A stretch of DNA of 64,000 bases, taken from contig DATMFK010000016.1 in the NCBI GenBank assembly GCA_035556195.1, positions 124,001-188,000 on the forward strand. The letters run 5' to 3'. Within the stretch, counting starts at the first letter, position 1. Each line of letters starts with the position of its first letter. Position numbers and translations under genes: made by a program. Of the stretch, positions 57,599 through 64,000 are shown one piece after another. Origin of the DNA: G016756615 sp035556195. GTDB taxonomy: Bacteria; Pseudomonadota; Alphaproteobacteria; Rhizobiales; Rhizobiaceae. The notes under the pieces were generated by a model. That model had not been told where the DNA came from and searched no databases. It was given only the letters and a program-made list of their open reading frames with translations.

Positions 57599-59514
57599 CC
57601 AGCGCCGATGTAGCTCCCGAACCAGGCGGCCTTCTCGACACGGGTCTCACCGATGACGCCCTTCACCGAGAGCTTTCGCGAACCTGGGCAACGAAGCACG
57701 GCATCATAGGAGCGCTGTCCAGCGTGGACCACAAGGTCATCGCGAAACGCTATTTCGTCACGGCTTTCATGTTCCTTTGCCTGGGCGGGTTGAATGCGGT
57801 GGTGATGCGATTGCAACTGTCCGGGCCGGAGCGAAACCTGGTCGGGCCGGATCTCTACAACCAGCTGTTCACGATGCACGGCGTTACCATGATGTTCCTG
57901 TTTGCCGTGCCCATGGTGCAGGCAGCCGGCATTTATCTCGTGCCGTTGATGGTCGGAACACGCAACATCGCCTTCCCTCGCCTCAACGCCTTCAGCTACT
58001 GGGTCTATCTCTCGGGCGGCATGTTCGCCTGGGTGTCCTTCGTCCTCAACATGGGACCTGACGTCGGCTGGTTCGCCTATGTCCCGCTTTCGGGCCCCGA
58101 GTTCAGCCCCGGCAAGCGGTCCGACGTCTGGGCACAGATGATCACCTACACGGAGGTCTCGTCCCTTGCCGTGGCCGTCGCCACGATCGTGACCATCCTC
58201 AAGCAACGCGCGCCCGGCATGTCGCTTGACCGCATGCCGCTCTTCGTCTGGGCCATGCTCGTAACCTCCTTCGTGGTCGTGTTCGCAATGCCCGCCGTGA
58301 TGATCTCCTCGACGTTCCTGATCCTCGACCGGCTTGTCGGAACTCATATCTTCAACCCGGCCGAAGGAGGCGACGCCCTTCTCTTCCAGCACCTGTTCTG
58401 GTTCTTCGGGCATCCCGAAGTCTACATCATCTTCCTGCCCGCCACCGGAATGGTGTCGTCCATCATCATCGCCTTCGCCCGCCGGCCGGCATTCGGCTAT
58501 CTCGCTTTGGTGCTTTCGATCATCGCCGTCGGGTTTTTGTCCTTCGGTCTCTGGGTCCATCATATGTTCGCGACCGGACTGCCCAAACTGGGCGCGAGCT
58601 TCTTCACGGCGTCCAGCATGTTGATCGCCATCCCGAACGGCCTCCAGATCTTCTGCTGGCTCGCCACGCTGATGGGTGGACGGCCTGTCATCCGGACGCC
58701 CTTGCTCTTTGTCCTCGGCTTCTTCTTCATTTTCGTGGCAGGCGGCTTGACCGGTGTCATGCTGGCCTCCGTGCCGCTCGACCTCCAGGTGCATGACAGC
58801 TACTTCGTCGTCGCTCATTTCCACTACGTGCTGATCGGCGGCTCCGTATTCCCGATGCTGGGCGCAGCCTATTTCTGGTTTCCGAAGGTCACTGGCCGCA
58901 GGATGAGCGAGCGGCTCGGCAAATGGCATTTCTGGCTGGCCTTCATCGGCTTCAACGCGGCGTTCTTCCCGATGCACATCGTCGGCCTTTGGGGCATGCC
59001 GCGGCGGGTCTACACCTATCCCGCGGATGTGGGCTGGGGCGATATCAACCTGTTCATCACCACAGGCGCCGTAGTCCTTTTCCTCAGCTTCGTTCTGTTC
59101 GCCATCAACCTTGCGCGAAGCGCTGTCGCCGGAGAGCCCGCCGGTCCCAATCCCTGGGCGGCCGGCACGCTGGAATGGGCTACCACTTCTCCTCCTCCGG
59201 CCTATAACTTTGCGCGCATACCGGTCGTCGACCATGCAGAACCGCTATGGGCCGAGCGCGATGGCCTTTCCGTCGCCACTGGACTTCGCGTCGATGCCCG
59301 GGAACTGGTCATCTCGACCGTAGCGGAAGCCCAAGCGGATGTCCGGGAAAAATCAGCTGCGCCCTCGATCTGGCCGCTTATCGCGGCCGCCGCAGTGGGT
59401 GGAACGTTCCTCTACTCCATTTTCACCCCCTGGGCCGTCGTATGGGGCGCCCCCCCCATCGCGATCGCCCTCATCGGATGGTTCTGGCCCAAGGGCGAGC
59501 CGGAGGACGAATGA
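57595..59514 (+). CDS. ctaD: Cytochrome c oxidase subunit I
   Basis: A 639-residue subunit I with 12 membrane helices plus a C-terminal extension. Heme a ligands are His in TMHGVTM and in VVAHFHYV, CuB ligands are His in FGHPEVY (with the cross-linked Tyr) and HHMFATG, and the D- and K-channel segments are visible. The extra C-terminal part (after about residue 510) adds two more predicted helices, as seen when subunit I absorbs a subunit IV-like domain. It is the catalytic subunit that reduces O2 to water. It is coupled by ATGA overlaps to its neighbours. Confidence 0.92.
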   Translation: MTSADVAPEPGGLLDTGLTDDALHRELSRTWATKHGIIGALSSVDHKVIAKRYFVTAFMFLCLGGLNAVVMRLQLSGPERNLVGPDLYNQLFTMHGVTMMFLFAVPMVQAAGIYLVPLMVGTRNIAFPRLNAFSYWVYLSGGMFAWVSFVLNMGPDVGWFAYVPLSGPEFSPGKRSDVWAQMITYTEVSSLAVAVATIVTILKQRAPGMSLDRMPLFVWAMLVTSFVVVFAMPAVMISSTFLILDRLVGTHIFNPAEGGDALLFQHLFWFFGHPEVYIIFLPATGMVSSIIIAFARRPAFGYLALVLSIIAVGFLSFGLWVHHMFATGLPKLGASFFTASSMLIAIPNGLQIFCWLATLMGGRPVIRTPLLFVLGFFFIFVAGGLTGVMLASVPLDLQVHDSYFVVAHFHYVLIGGSVFPMLGAAYFWFPKVTGRRMSERLGKWHFWLAFIGFNAAFFPMHIVGLWGMPRRVYTYPADVGWGDINLFITTGAVVLFLSFVLFAINLARSAVAGEPAGPNPWAAGTLEWATTSPPPAYNFARIPVVDHAEPLWAERDGLSVATGLRVDARELVISTVAEAQADVREKSAAPSIWPLIAAAAVGGTFLYSIFTPWAVVWGAPPIAIALIGWFWPKGEPEDE

Positions 59515-60119
59515 CACGGCAGCAGCGCGTCACCCTTGATCTCTCCGGATTGCCGACCTTCGCGCACGGTGCGCGAAGCCCCACCTGGTGGGGCACGCTC
59601 GGCTTCGTCGCACTGGAAGGGACCGGCTTCGCTCTCGCTGCCGGCGCCTACCTCTATCTGGCGTATCTTGCGCCGGAATGGCCAATGAACGCGCCGCTTC
59701 CGAACCATTGGCCAGGGACGATCGTTACCGTGCTGCTCCTCGTCAGCATTGTACCCAACCACGTCCTGAACCACTATGCCAAGGAATGCGCGTTGTTGCC
59801 GGTGCGCATCGGACTTGTCGTCATGTCCCTCCTCGGGATCGCGCCGCTGGTCGTCCGCTGGTTCGAATTTCCCGCGCTCAACGTTTATTGGGATGCGAAT
59901 GCCTACGGCTCCATGCTTTGGGTATTGCTCGGCCTGCATACGACGCATCTGTTGACCGATGTCGGCGATACGCTTGTTCTCACCGTCCTCATGTTCACCC
60001 GTTACGGCCATAGCGGCAGGCGGTTCGCCGATGTCGGGGACAATGCCTTTTATTGGGATTTCGTGGTCGTCGCCTGGCTGCCGATCTACTTCCTCATCTA
60101 TTGGGCCCCGAGGCTTTGA
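59511..60119 (+). CDS. ctaE: Cytochrome c oxidase subunit III
   Basis: A 202-residue membrane protein with about five helices, matching the short subunit III of caa3-type oxidases. WGTLGFVALEGTGFALAAGAYLYL near the start carries the conserved Glu, and LLGLHTTHLLTDVGDT is the other family block. ATG 59511 overlaps ctaD by four bases. It supports subunit I stability and proton uptake. Confidence 0.88.
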   Translation: MTRQQRVTLDLSGLPTFAHGARSPTWWGTLGFVALEGTGFALAAGAYLYLAYLAPEWPMNAPLPNHWPGTIVTVLLLVSIVPNHVLNHYAKECALLPVRIGLVVMSLLGIAPLVVRWFEFPALNVYWDANAYGSMLWVLLGLHTTHLLTDVGDTLVLTVLMFTRYGHSGRRFADVGDNAFYWDFVVVAWLPIYFLIYWAPRL

Positions 60120-60463
60120 TGATACAATCTCTTCGTACCGGTGTTTCCTGGGCCGGCCTGCTGGCGGGTCCACTCGCCTGGGCGCTATCGACGCAGCTCA
60201 ACTACGCGCTCGTCTCCTGGCAGTGCGCGCACGAGCTCCCGGTCATCCCGCTTGTGGCGCTGGCGCTTGTCTTGATCTGCCTGGCGGGCGGCGTGCTGTC
60301 GTGGCGGGCGTTGCGGCTGGGAGGGGCCTCCTTCCGACCGGACCGCACGATCGGCACCGAACGCTTCCTGGCTTTGATCGGGATCCTGTCCGCCCTGCTC
60401 TTCGGCCTTGTTGTCTTGATGCAGGGTGCGGCATCACTTGTGCTGGACAGTTGCATAAGATGA
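60119..60463 (+). CDS. Small membrane protein of the oxidase operon
   Basis: A 114-residue protein with three predicted membrane helices (near residues 8-30, 45-65 and 85-108) and the opening SWAGLLAGPLAWALSTQLNYAL. It sits between subunit III and the assembly factor and shares one base with the subunit III stop. It may be an oxidase accessory or subunit IV-like protein, but I do not recognise it as a named family. Start ATG 60119; the frame from 60053 is antisense-like noise. Confidence 0.75.
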   Translation: MIQSLRTGVSWAGLLAGPLAWALSTQLNYALVSWQCAHELPVIPLVALALVLICLAGGVLSWRALRLGGASFRPDRTIGTERFLALIGILSALLFGLVVLMQGAASLVLDSCIR

Positions 60464-61347
60464 GCTGGTTCGATCCATCGATCTGCCTCGGTGCCGGCAG
60501 CACGCAGGCGGGATGGACGATCGGCCTGCCCATTACCCTGCCGCTTGCGCTGGCCGCACTTCTATATGGCGCAGGGGCGCGGCGGCTTTGGCGAAGAAGC
60601 AGCCGCGGGCGTCCGACAAACCTGACGCGCATCGGCCTGTTCTCGGCCGGCTGGCTATCATTGGCGATTGCGCTCGTCTCACCGATCCATGCACTCGGCG
60701 AACGGCTGTTCACGGCCCACATGATCGAGCATGAGTTGATGATGGTCGTGTCGGCCCCGCTCCTCGCCGCCTCGGCCCCGCTCGCCGAAATGCTGTGGGC
60801 ACTTCCCCAGTCATGGCGGCTGGGTCTGGCCCGCGTGGCACACGCCCGCCCGCTCTCGGCAGTGTGGGCGATCCTCACGCTTCCCGCCATTGCCACCATT
60901 CTGCATGGGATCGCCATCTGGCTCTGGCACGTGCCGATACTGTTCGAAGCGGCGCTCGAGCGCGGACCCCTGCACTATGCCCAGCATGCTAGTTTCCTCG
61001 GCACCGGGCTTCTGTTCTGGTGGGCCATCGTACCGCGCAACGCCGAAATGCGTGCGCAAGGGACGGCAGTTCTGCACCTCTTCCTGACGTCGCTGCACAC
61101 CGGTTTGCTCGGCGTCCTTCTTTTCGTGTCGCCCCGCCCCTTGTATCCGTCCGCCCCCCTCGAAGCCGAGCAGTGGGGCTTGAGCGTGCTCGAAGACCAG
61201 CAGCTCGCCGGGCTGGTCATGTGGATCCCGGCCGGGCTGGTCTACGGCGCCGCCGCGCTGCTGCTGGCGGAGCGATGGATCGCTGCCACGAGCCGCCGCC
61301 AAGATCCTCGGCTGGCATCGCAACATCCCCAGGCCGGGCTACGATAG
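60460..61347 (+). CDS. ctaG: CtaG-type cytochrome c oxidase assembly protein
   Basis: A 295-residue membrane protein with seven or eight helices of the caa3_CtaG family (not the Cox11 type). GERLFTAHMIEHELMMVVSAPLLAASAP and HYAQHASFLGTGLLFWW contain conserved His thought to deliver copper to CuA or CuB. The last helix and tail (LLAERWIAATSRRQ) are cytoplasmic. It is the final gene of the unbroken run from the GlcG-like gene to here. ATG 60460 overlaps the previous stop by four bases. Confidence 0.87.
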   Translation: MSWFDPSICLGAGSTQAGWTIGLPITLPLALAALLYGAGARRLWRRSSRGRPTNLTRIGLFSAGWLSLAIALVSPIHALGERLFTAHMIEHELMMVVSAPLLAASAPLAEMLWALPQSWRLGLARVAHARPLSAVWAILTLPAIATILHGIAIWLWHVPILFEAALERGPLHYAQHASFLGTGLLFWWAIVPRNAEMRAQGTAVLHLFLTSLHTGLLGVLLFVSPRPLYPSAPLEAEQWGLSVLEDQQLAGLVMWIPAGLVYGAAALLLAERWIAATSRRQDPRLASQHPQAGLR

Positions 61348-61590
61348 CCGGTAAACCTCAGGATTGCCCATCCCAACGGAAACGAAGAACAAGCGAACGC
61401 TCGTCCGGTCGCAGGTTCGACGCAGGGCAGAGCCTCGCGCGGCCCTTGCGGGTCAAGTCCCTGAAGACCGAGAGGACGTTGCGTCACCTCTAACCTCTGT
61501 CGATTTCGTTCCGTTTCCGCAGATATATTTCTGTTGGTGCCTTGCGCGAGCCTTCCCGAAACAATAGAGAAATCAGCGTCGAAGAAGGAC

Positions 61591-61667
61591 CGGAGTGTAG
61601 CGCAGCCTGGTAGCGCACCTGATTTGGGATCAGGGGGTCGTTGGTTCGAATCCAATCACTCCGACCA
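61591..61667 (+). tRNA. tRNA-Pro (anticodon UGG)
   Basis: A 77-base tRNA. The acceptor arms are CGGAGTG (61591-61597) and CACTCCG (61657-61663). The anticodon loop reads TTTGGGA with anticodon TGG between stems CCTGA and TCAGG. A TTCGAAT T-loop and an encoded CCA end are present. The cloverleaf is complete. It lies between the oxidase operon and hdaA, with no integrase gene nearby. Confidence 0.93.
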
Positions 61668-61741
61668 TCTCCCCGTGTCCCGCCCGCCCCGTTCCGCCAT
61701 GGCCATCGGCGCATCCAAGATCGCCGGAAACCGGATAATTC

Positions 61742-62437
61742 TTAGAACAGTTCGCCCTGGCCTTCGTCCAGGGCACTGACGGTCTCGGCCGCCATTGCGC
61801 GCGTGATCCTGCTCTGCTGCTCCAGCGCGACGGCGTCGAGGCGCTGGACCACCCGAATGGCGGTCGACAGCGACCGTTCGATGCGCCGAACGAGATATTG
61901 CACGACATGCGGCTCGACCTCGACCTGCCGGTCGGCGAAAAGCTTGGTGATAACGCCCGCAAGCAGCACGTCGTCCGGTTCACTAATCTCGACCGTTGTC
62001 GCCGCCTTCAGCCGCGAGGCAAGATCGGGGAGCTTGACGCCCCAGGCTCCGGGGAAACGACGCGAAGTCAGCATCAGATGCGAGCCCGCCGTGCGGACCG
62101 CGTTGATCACGTGGAACAGACCGCTTTCATCCAATCCTCCGGCATCGGCGTCGTCGATAAATACCGGGCCGGCGGCGGCGGCATCCACCGCCTCGCCTCC
62201 GAGATCGTCCCGCGAGAGGGTGCGCGCTCCAGCCATCTCGCACCAGATCGCGCCGAGATGCGATTTGCCCGAACCGGCCGGGCCGGCCAGGACGATGACC
62301 GGCGTCGGCCAGTCCGGCCAGCGGTCGATCAGGGACACGGCATCGGCATTGGCCGCGGACACGACCAGATCGTCTCGCGACCGGCCTTCCGCATGCATGA
62401 GCTCGAGGGACAATTGGCGCGGCTTATTTGCGGACAT
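61742..62437 (-). CDS. hdaA: HdaA, DnaA-related replication regulator
   Basis: A 231-residue AAA+ protein of the DnaA/Hda family without the DnaA DNA-binding domain. The N-terminal QLSLEL (residues 8-13) is a clamp-binding motif. Walker A is GPAGSGKSH near residue 53, Walker B is VFIDDAD, and sensor residues follow in SRRFPGAW and DLASRLKAATTVEI. With the sliding clamp it stimulates ATP hydrolysis by DnaA to prevent over-initiation. It overlaps the upstream transporter gene by 14 bases, an order common in rhizobia. Confidence 0.9.
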   Translation of the reverse strand: MSANKPRQLSLELMHAEGRSRDDLVVSAANADAVSLIDRWPDWPTPVIVLAGPAGSGKSHLGAIWCEMAGARTLSRDDLGGEAVDAAAAGPVFIDDADAGGLDESGLFHVINAVRTAGSHLMLTSRRFPGAWGVKLPDLASRLKAATTVEISEPDDVLLAGVITKLFADRQVEVEPHVVQYLVRRIERSLSTAIRVVQRLDAVALEQQSRITRAMAAETVSALDEGQGELF

Positions 62438-63611
62438 GGTTCCTTACACGCGGCGCCTTCGGCTGTGATGCGGGAGCCGGCTCGCCCGCATCGTCTTCGT
62501 GATTTCCCGTGTAGAGCGGCGATTCGAGATAGCGCTTGATCGCGAAGCGGACAAGGACCGCGACCGCTGCCGCTGCCGGCACGGCGATCAAGAGGCCAAC
62601 GAAGCCGAAAAGCGCACCGAAGGCGAAGAGCGCAAACATCAGCCAGACCGGATGCAGGCCGACACTCTTGCCCACCAATCGAGGCTGCAGGATGTTGCCC
62701 TCGATAAACTGTCCGAGGAAGAAGATGCCCGCCACCGCGGCCACCATGTAGTAGTTCGGCCAGAACTGGACGATCGCGACGCCGATCGACAGGACGAGGC
62801 CGACCAGCGAGCCGACATAGGGAATGAAGCTGATCAGCCCGGCGAAGAGGCCGATCAGAATGCCGAAATTCAGCCCGACGACCGTCAGTCCGACAGCGTA
62901 CATCACTCCCAGCACGAGGCATAGCGTGCCCTGCCCGCGGACGAAGCCGGCGGTCGCCACATTGATGTCGGCTGCGATCTCGCGAACGGTCTCGACATGG
63001 TCTCGCGGCACCCAGCTGTCGACCTTGGCGACCATACGGTCCCAGTCGAGCAGCATATAAAAGGCGACGACGGGCGTGACCACGAAGAGACCAGCGATGT
63101 TGAACAGCGCAAGGCCCGAATCCCAGATCGATTGCATGATCGCCGTCAGGAAGCCGACGCTCGAACTCAGGAGCGAATTCAGCCCGTCTCGCAAACTGTT
63201 TGGATTGATGCCGAAACGCTGCTCCAGCCAGCTCGGATCGATCTGGGTGATCAGTCCTTGCAGCTGGCTCAAGTAGCTCGGCAATCTGCCGATGAAATCG
63301 GTGAGCTGAGTAGCCAATAATGGGATCAGAATGATCAGCGCCAGCGTCAGCCCGATCACGAAGGCGATCAGGATCAGTACCGTCGCCATGAACCGCGACA
63401 TGCCGAGGCGCTGGAGCCGATCGGCCACCGGATCGAGGAAATAGGCAAGCACCATTCCCGCCACGAAGGGCAGGAGGATGTCGCTGAAGAGGTAGACGAA
63501 CGCGGCTAGAAGGAGGGCGGCAAGCAACCAGAAGCGGAGCTGGCGGCGGAACGCCGCCATCGCGAGGTGGGTCGATCGGCCATCATCCGCCCGGTTTCGT
63601 GGTTCCGCCAT
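62424..63611 (-). CDS. AI-2E family transporter (PerM-like)
   Basis: A 395-residue protein with about eight membrane helices. FVAGMVLAYFLDPVADRLQRLGMSR, the large central loop with LPSYLSQLQGL, LCLVLGVMYAVGLTVVGLNFGILIGLFAGLISFIPYVGS and GNILQPRLVGKSVGLHPVWLMFAL are family signatures. Members export autoinducer-2, or act in solute or ion flux; the substrate is not settled for most. It overlaps hdaA by 14 bases and the upstream gene by 29. Confidence 0.88.
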   Translation of the reverse strand: MAEPRNRADDGRSTHLAMAAFRRQLRFWLLAALLLAAFVYLFSDILLPFVAGMVLAYFLDPVADRLQRLGMSRFMATVLILIAFVIGLTLALIILIPLLATQLTDFIGRLPSYLSQLQGLITQIDPSWLEQRFGINPNSLRDGLNSLLSSSVGFLTAIMQSIWDSGLALFNIAGLFVVTPVVAFYMLLDWDRMVAKVDSWVPRDHVETVREIAADINVATAGFVRGQGTLCLVLGVMYAVGLTVVGLNFGILIGLFAGLISFIPYVGSLVGLVLSIGVAIVQFWPNYYMVAAVAGIFFLGQFIEGNILQPRLVGKSVGLHPVWLMFALFAFGALFGFVGLLIAVPAAAAVAVLVRFAIKRYLESPLYTGNHEDDAGEPAPASQPKAPRVRNHVRK

Positions 63612-64000
63612 AGCCGCTCATATGCCTCAGCCAAGCTACGAGATAGGCCGCAGCCGAAGCGACGGTCAAGATACCGGAGGTCATTACCAGCAGGTAACGA
63701 AGCGCCGGGAGCGCGGTCCCGAAAGCCAGCTCGCCCAGGGCGACGGCGGCGAGCATGATCTGCGCCGCGGTGTTGGCCTTGGAGACGGCAAGCGGCTTCA
63801 CGGATACCGGATGAGCCATGATTGTGGAAAGCAACACCGCGCCGACGATCAGCGCATCGCGCGAGACGGCGGCGATGACCAGCCATAGCGGCAATTCGCC
63901 CATGTAGCCGAGGACGACGAAGACGCTGACGAGCAGCAGCTTGTCGGCCATCGGGTCGAGATAGGCACCCAGTTCGGAACGCTGATTGAACTTGCGCGCA
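63583..64000 (-). CDS. CDP-alcohol phosphatidyltransferase, N-terminus outside window
   Basis: The visible 138 residues are the C-terminal part of a PgsA-like enzyme. GAYLDPMADK at its start is the last half of the family signature (G-x3-D-x3-D), so the N-terminal DG-x2-AR part lies beyond the window. At least three membrane helices follow (LLLVSVFVVLG, ALIVGAVLLST, LVMTSGILTVASAAAYLV). The family joins CDP-diacylglycerol to an alcohol, here perhaps glycerol phosphate. It overlaps the transporter gene by 29 bases. Confidence 0.83.
   Translation of the reverse strand, partial: ARKFNQRSELGAYLDPMADKLLLVSVFVVLGYMGELPLWLVIAAVSRDALIVGAVLLSTIMAHPVSVKPLAVSKANTAAQIMLAAVALGELAFGTALPALRYLLVMTSGILTVASAAAYLVAWLRHMSGYGGTTKPGG

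Noticed and set aside
57577..59235. 552-residue minus-strand frame opposite ctaD
   Set aside because: Antisense to a clear cytochrome oxidase gene and made of low-complexity charged sequence; a GC-skew artefact.
61591..61667. tRNA-Pro as an integration site
   Set aside because: No integrase, no repeated tRNA end and no change in gene style downstream.
61534..61779. Plus-strand frame through the tRNA region
   Set aside because: It is the translation of the tRNA-Pro itself (SVAQPGSAPDLGSGG), a known annotation artefact.

Overview
The window looks like chromosomal DNA from an alphaproteobacterium, most likely of the Hyphomicrobiales/Rhizobiales. It is GC-rich. It carries an EcfG-type general-stress sigma factor with a possible NepR-like partner, a HWE-family histidine kinase, an HdaA replication regulator next to AI-2E-transporter and PgsA-like genes, a lanthanide-type methanol dehydrogenase (XoxF), and many small hydrophilic stress proteins typical of that group. 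No transposase, integrase, phage gene or CRISPR array was seen. The order name is an inference from gene content.

Layout. Positions 1-3619 hold the end of a glycan-modifying operon: PIG-L-type deacetylase (cut by the window edge), GT4 glycosyltransferase, CelD-like acyltransferase and methyltransferase, all with 4-base overlaps. Positions 3677-6807 hold small hydrophilic proteins and a zinc alcohol dehydrogenase. Positions 6821-17427 hold a divergent polysaccharide locus: ugd on the minus strand, and on the plus strand two sugar epimerases, a B12-binding radical SAM enzyme, a GT4 enzyme, three CgeB-like glycosyltransferases in a row and UDP-glucuronate decarboxylase. Positions 17677-20974 hold the ecfG sigma gene, a NepR-like small gene placed tail-to-tail with it, and several small stress genes. 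Positions 21059-44303 are a long run of stress-type genes: Rieske-linked oxidoreductase, relatives of E. coli YbhO/YbhN/YbhP, STAS-like and SnoaL-like proteins, a sorbosone-dehydrogenase-like lipoprotein, ferritin-like, DUF3618, holin-like and BON proteins, a Raf-kinase-inhibitor-like protein, SDR, di-heme cytochrome, DUF4142, Nramp-like transporter, nucleotidyltransferase-like protein and phosphoesterase. Positions 44428-50628 are a signalling block: single-domain response regulator, Crp/Fnr regulator, CheB, and a CheB-CheR-PAS-HWE kinase fusion. Positions 50802-61347 hold a ThDP oxidase/synthase, a GlcG-like protein, xoxF-xoxJ-xoxG, and a caa3-type cytochrome oxidase operon that follows without a gap. 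Positions 61591-64000 are housekeeping: tRNA-Pro, hdaA, an AI-2E family transporter and a pgsA-like gene cut by the edge.

The main observation is regulatory. I searched the intergenic regions by eye for the EcfG promoter pattern GGAAC - 16 or 17 bases - NGTT and found 24 full matches. Almost all lie 15-110 bases upstream of a gene and point at it, and four intergenic regions carry matches facing both ways. Three or four weaker matches include one upstream of ecfG itself. Much of the window therefore looks like one physically clustered general-stress regulon that includes its own sigma factor, possible upstream sensors, an exopolysaccharide locus and a methanol-to-oxygen respiratory chain. All functions are inferred from sequence and family knowledge; nothing was searched against a database.
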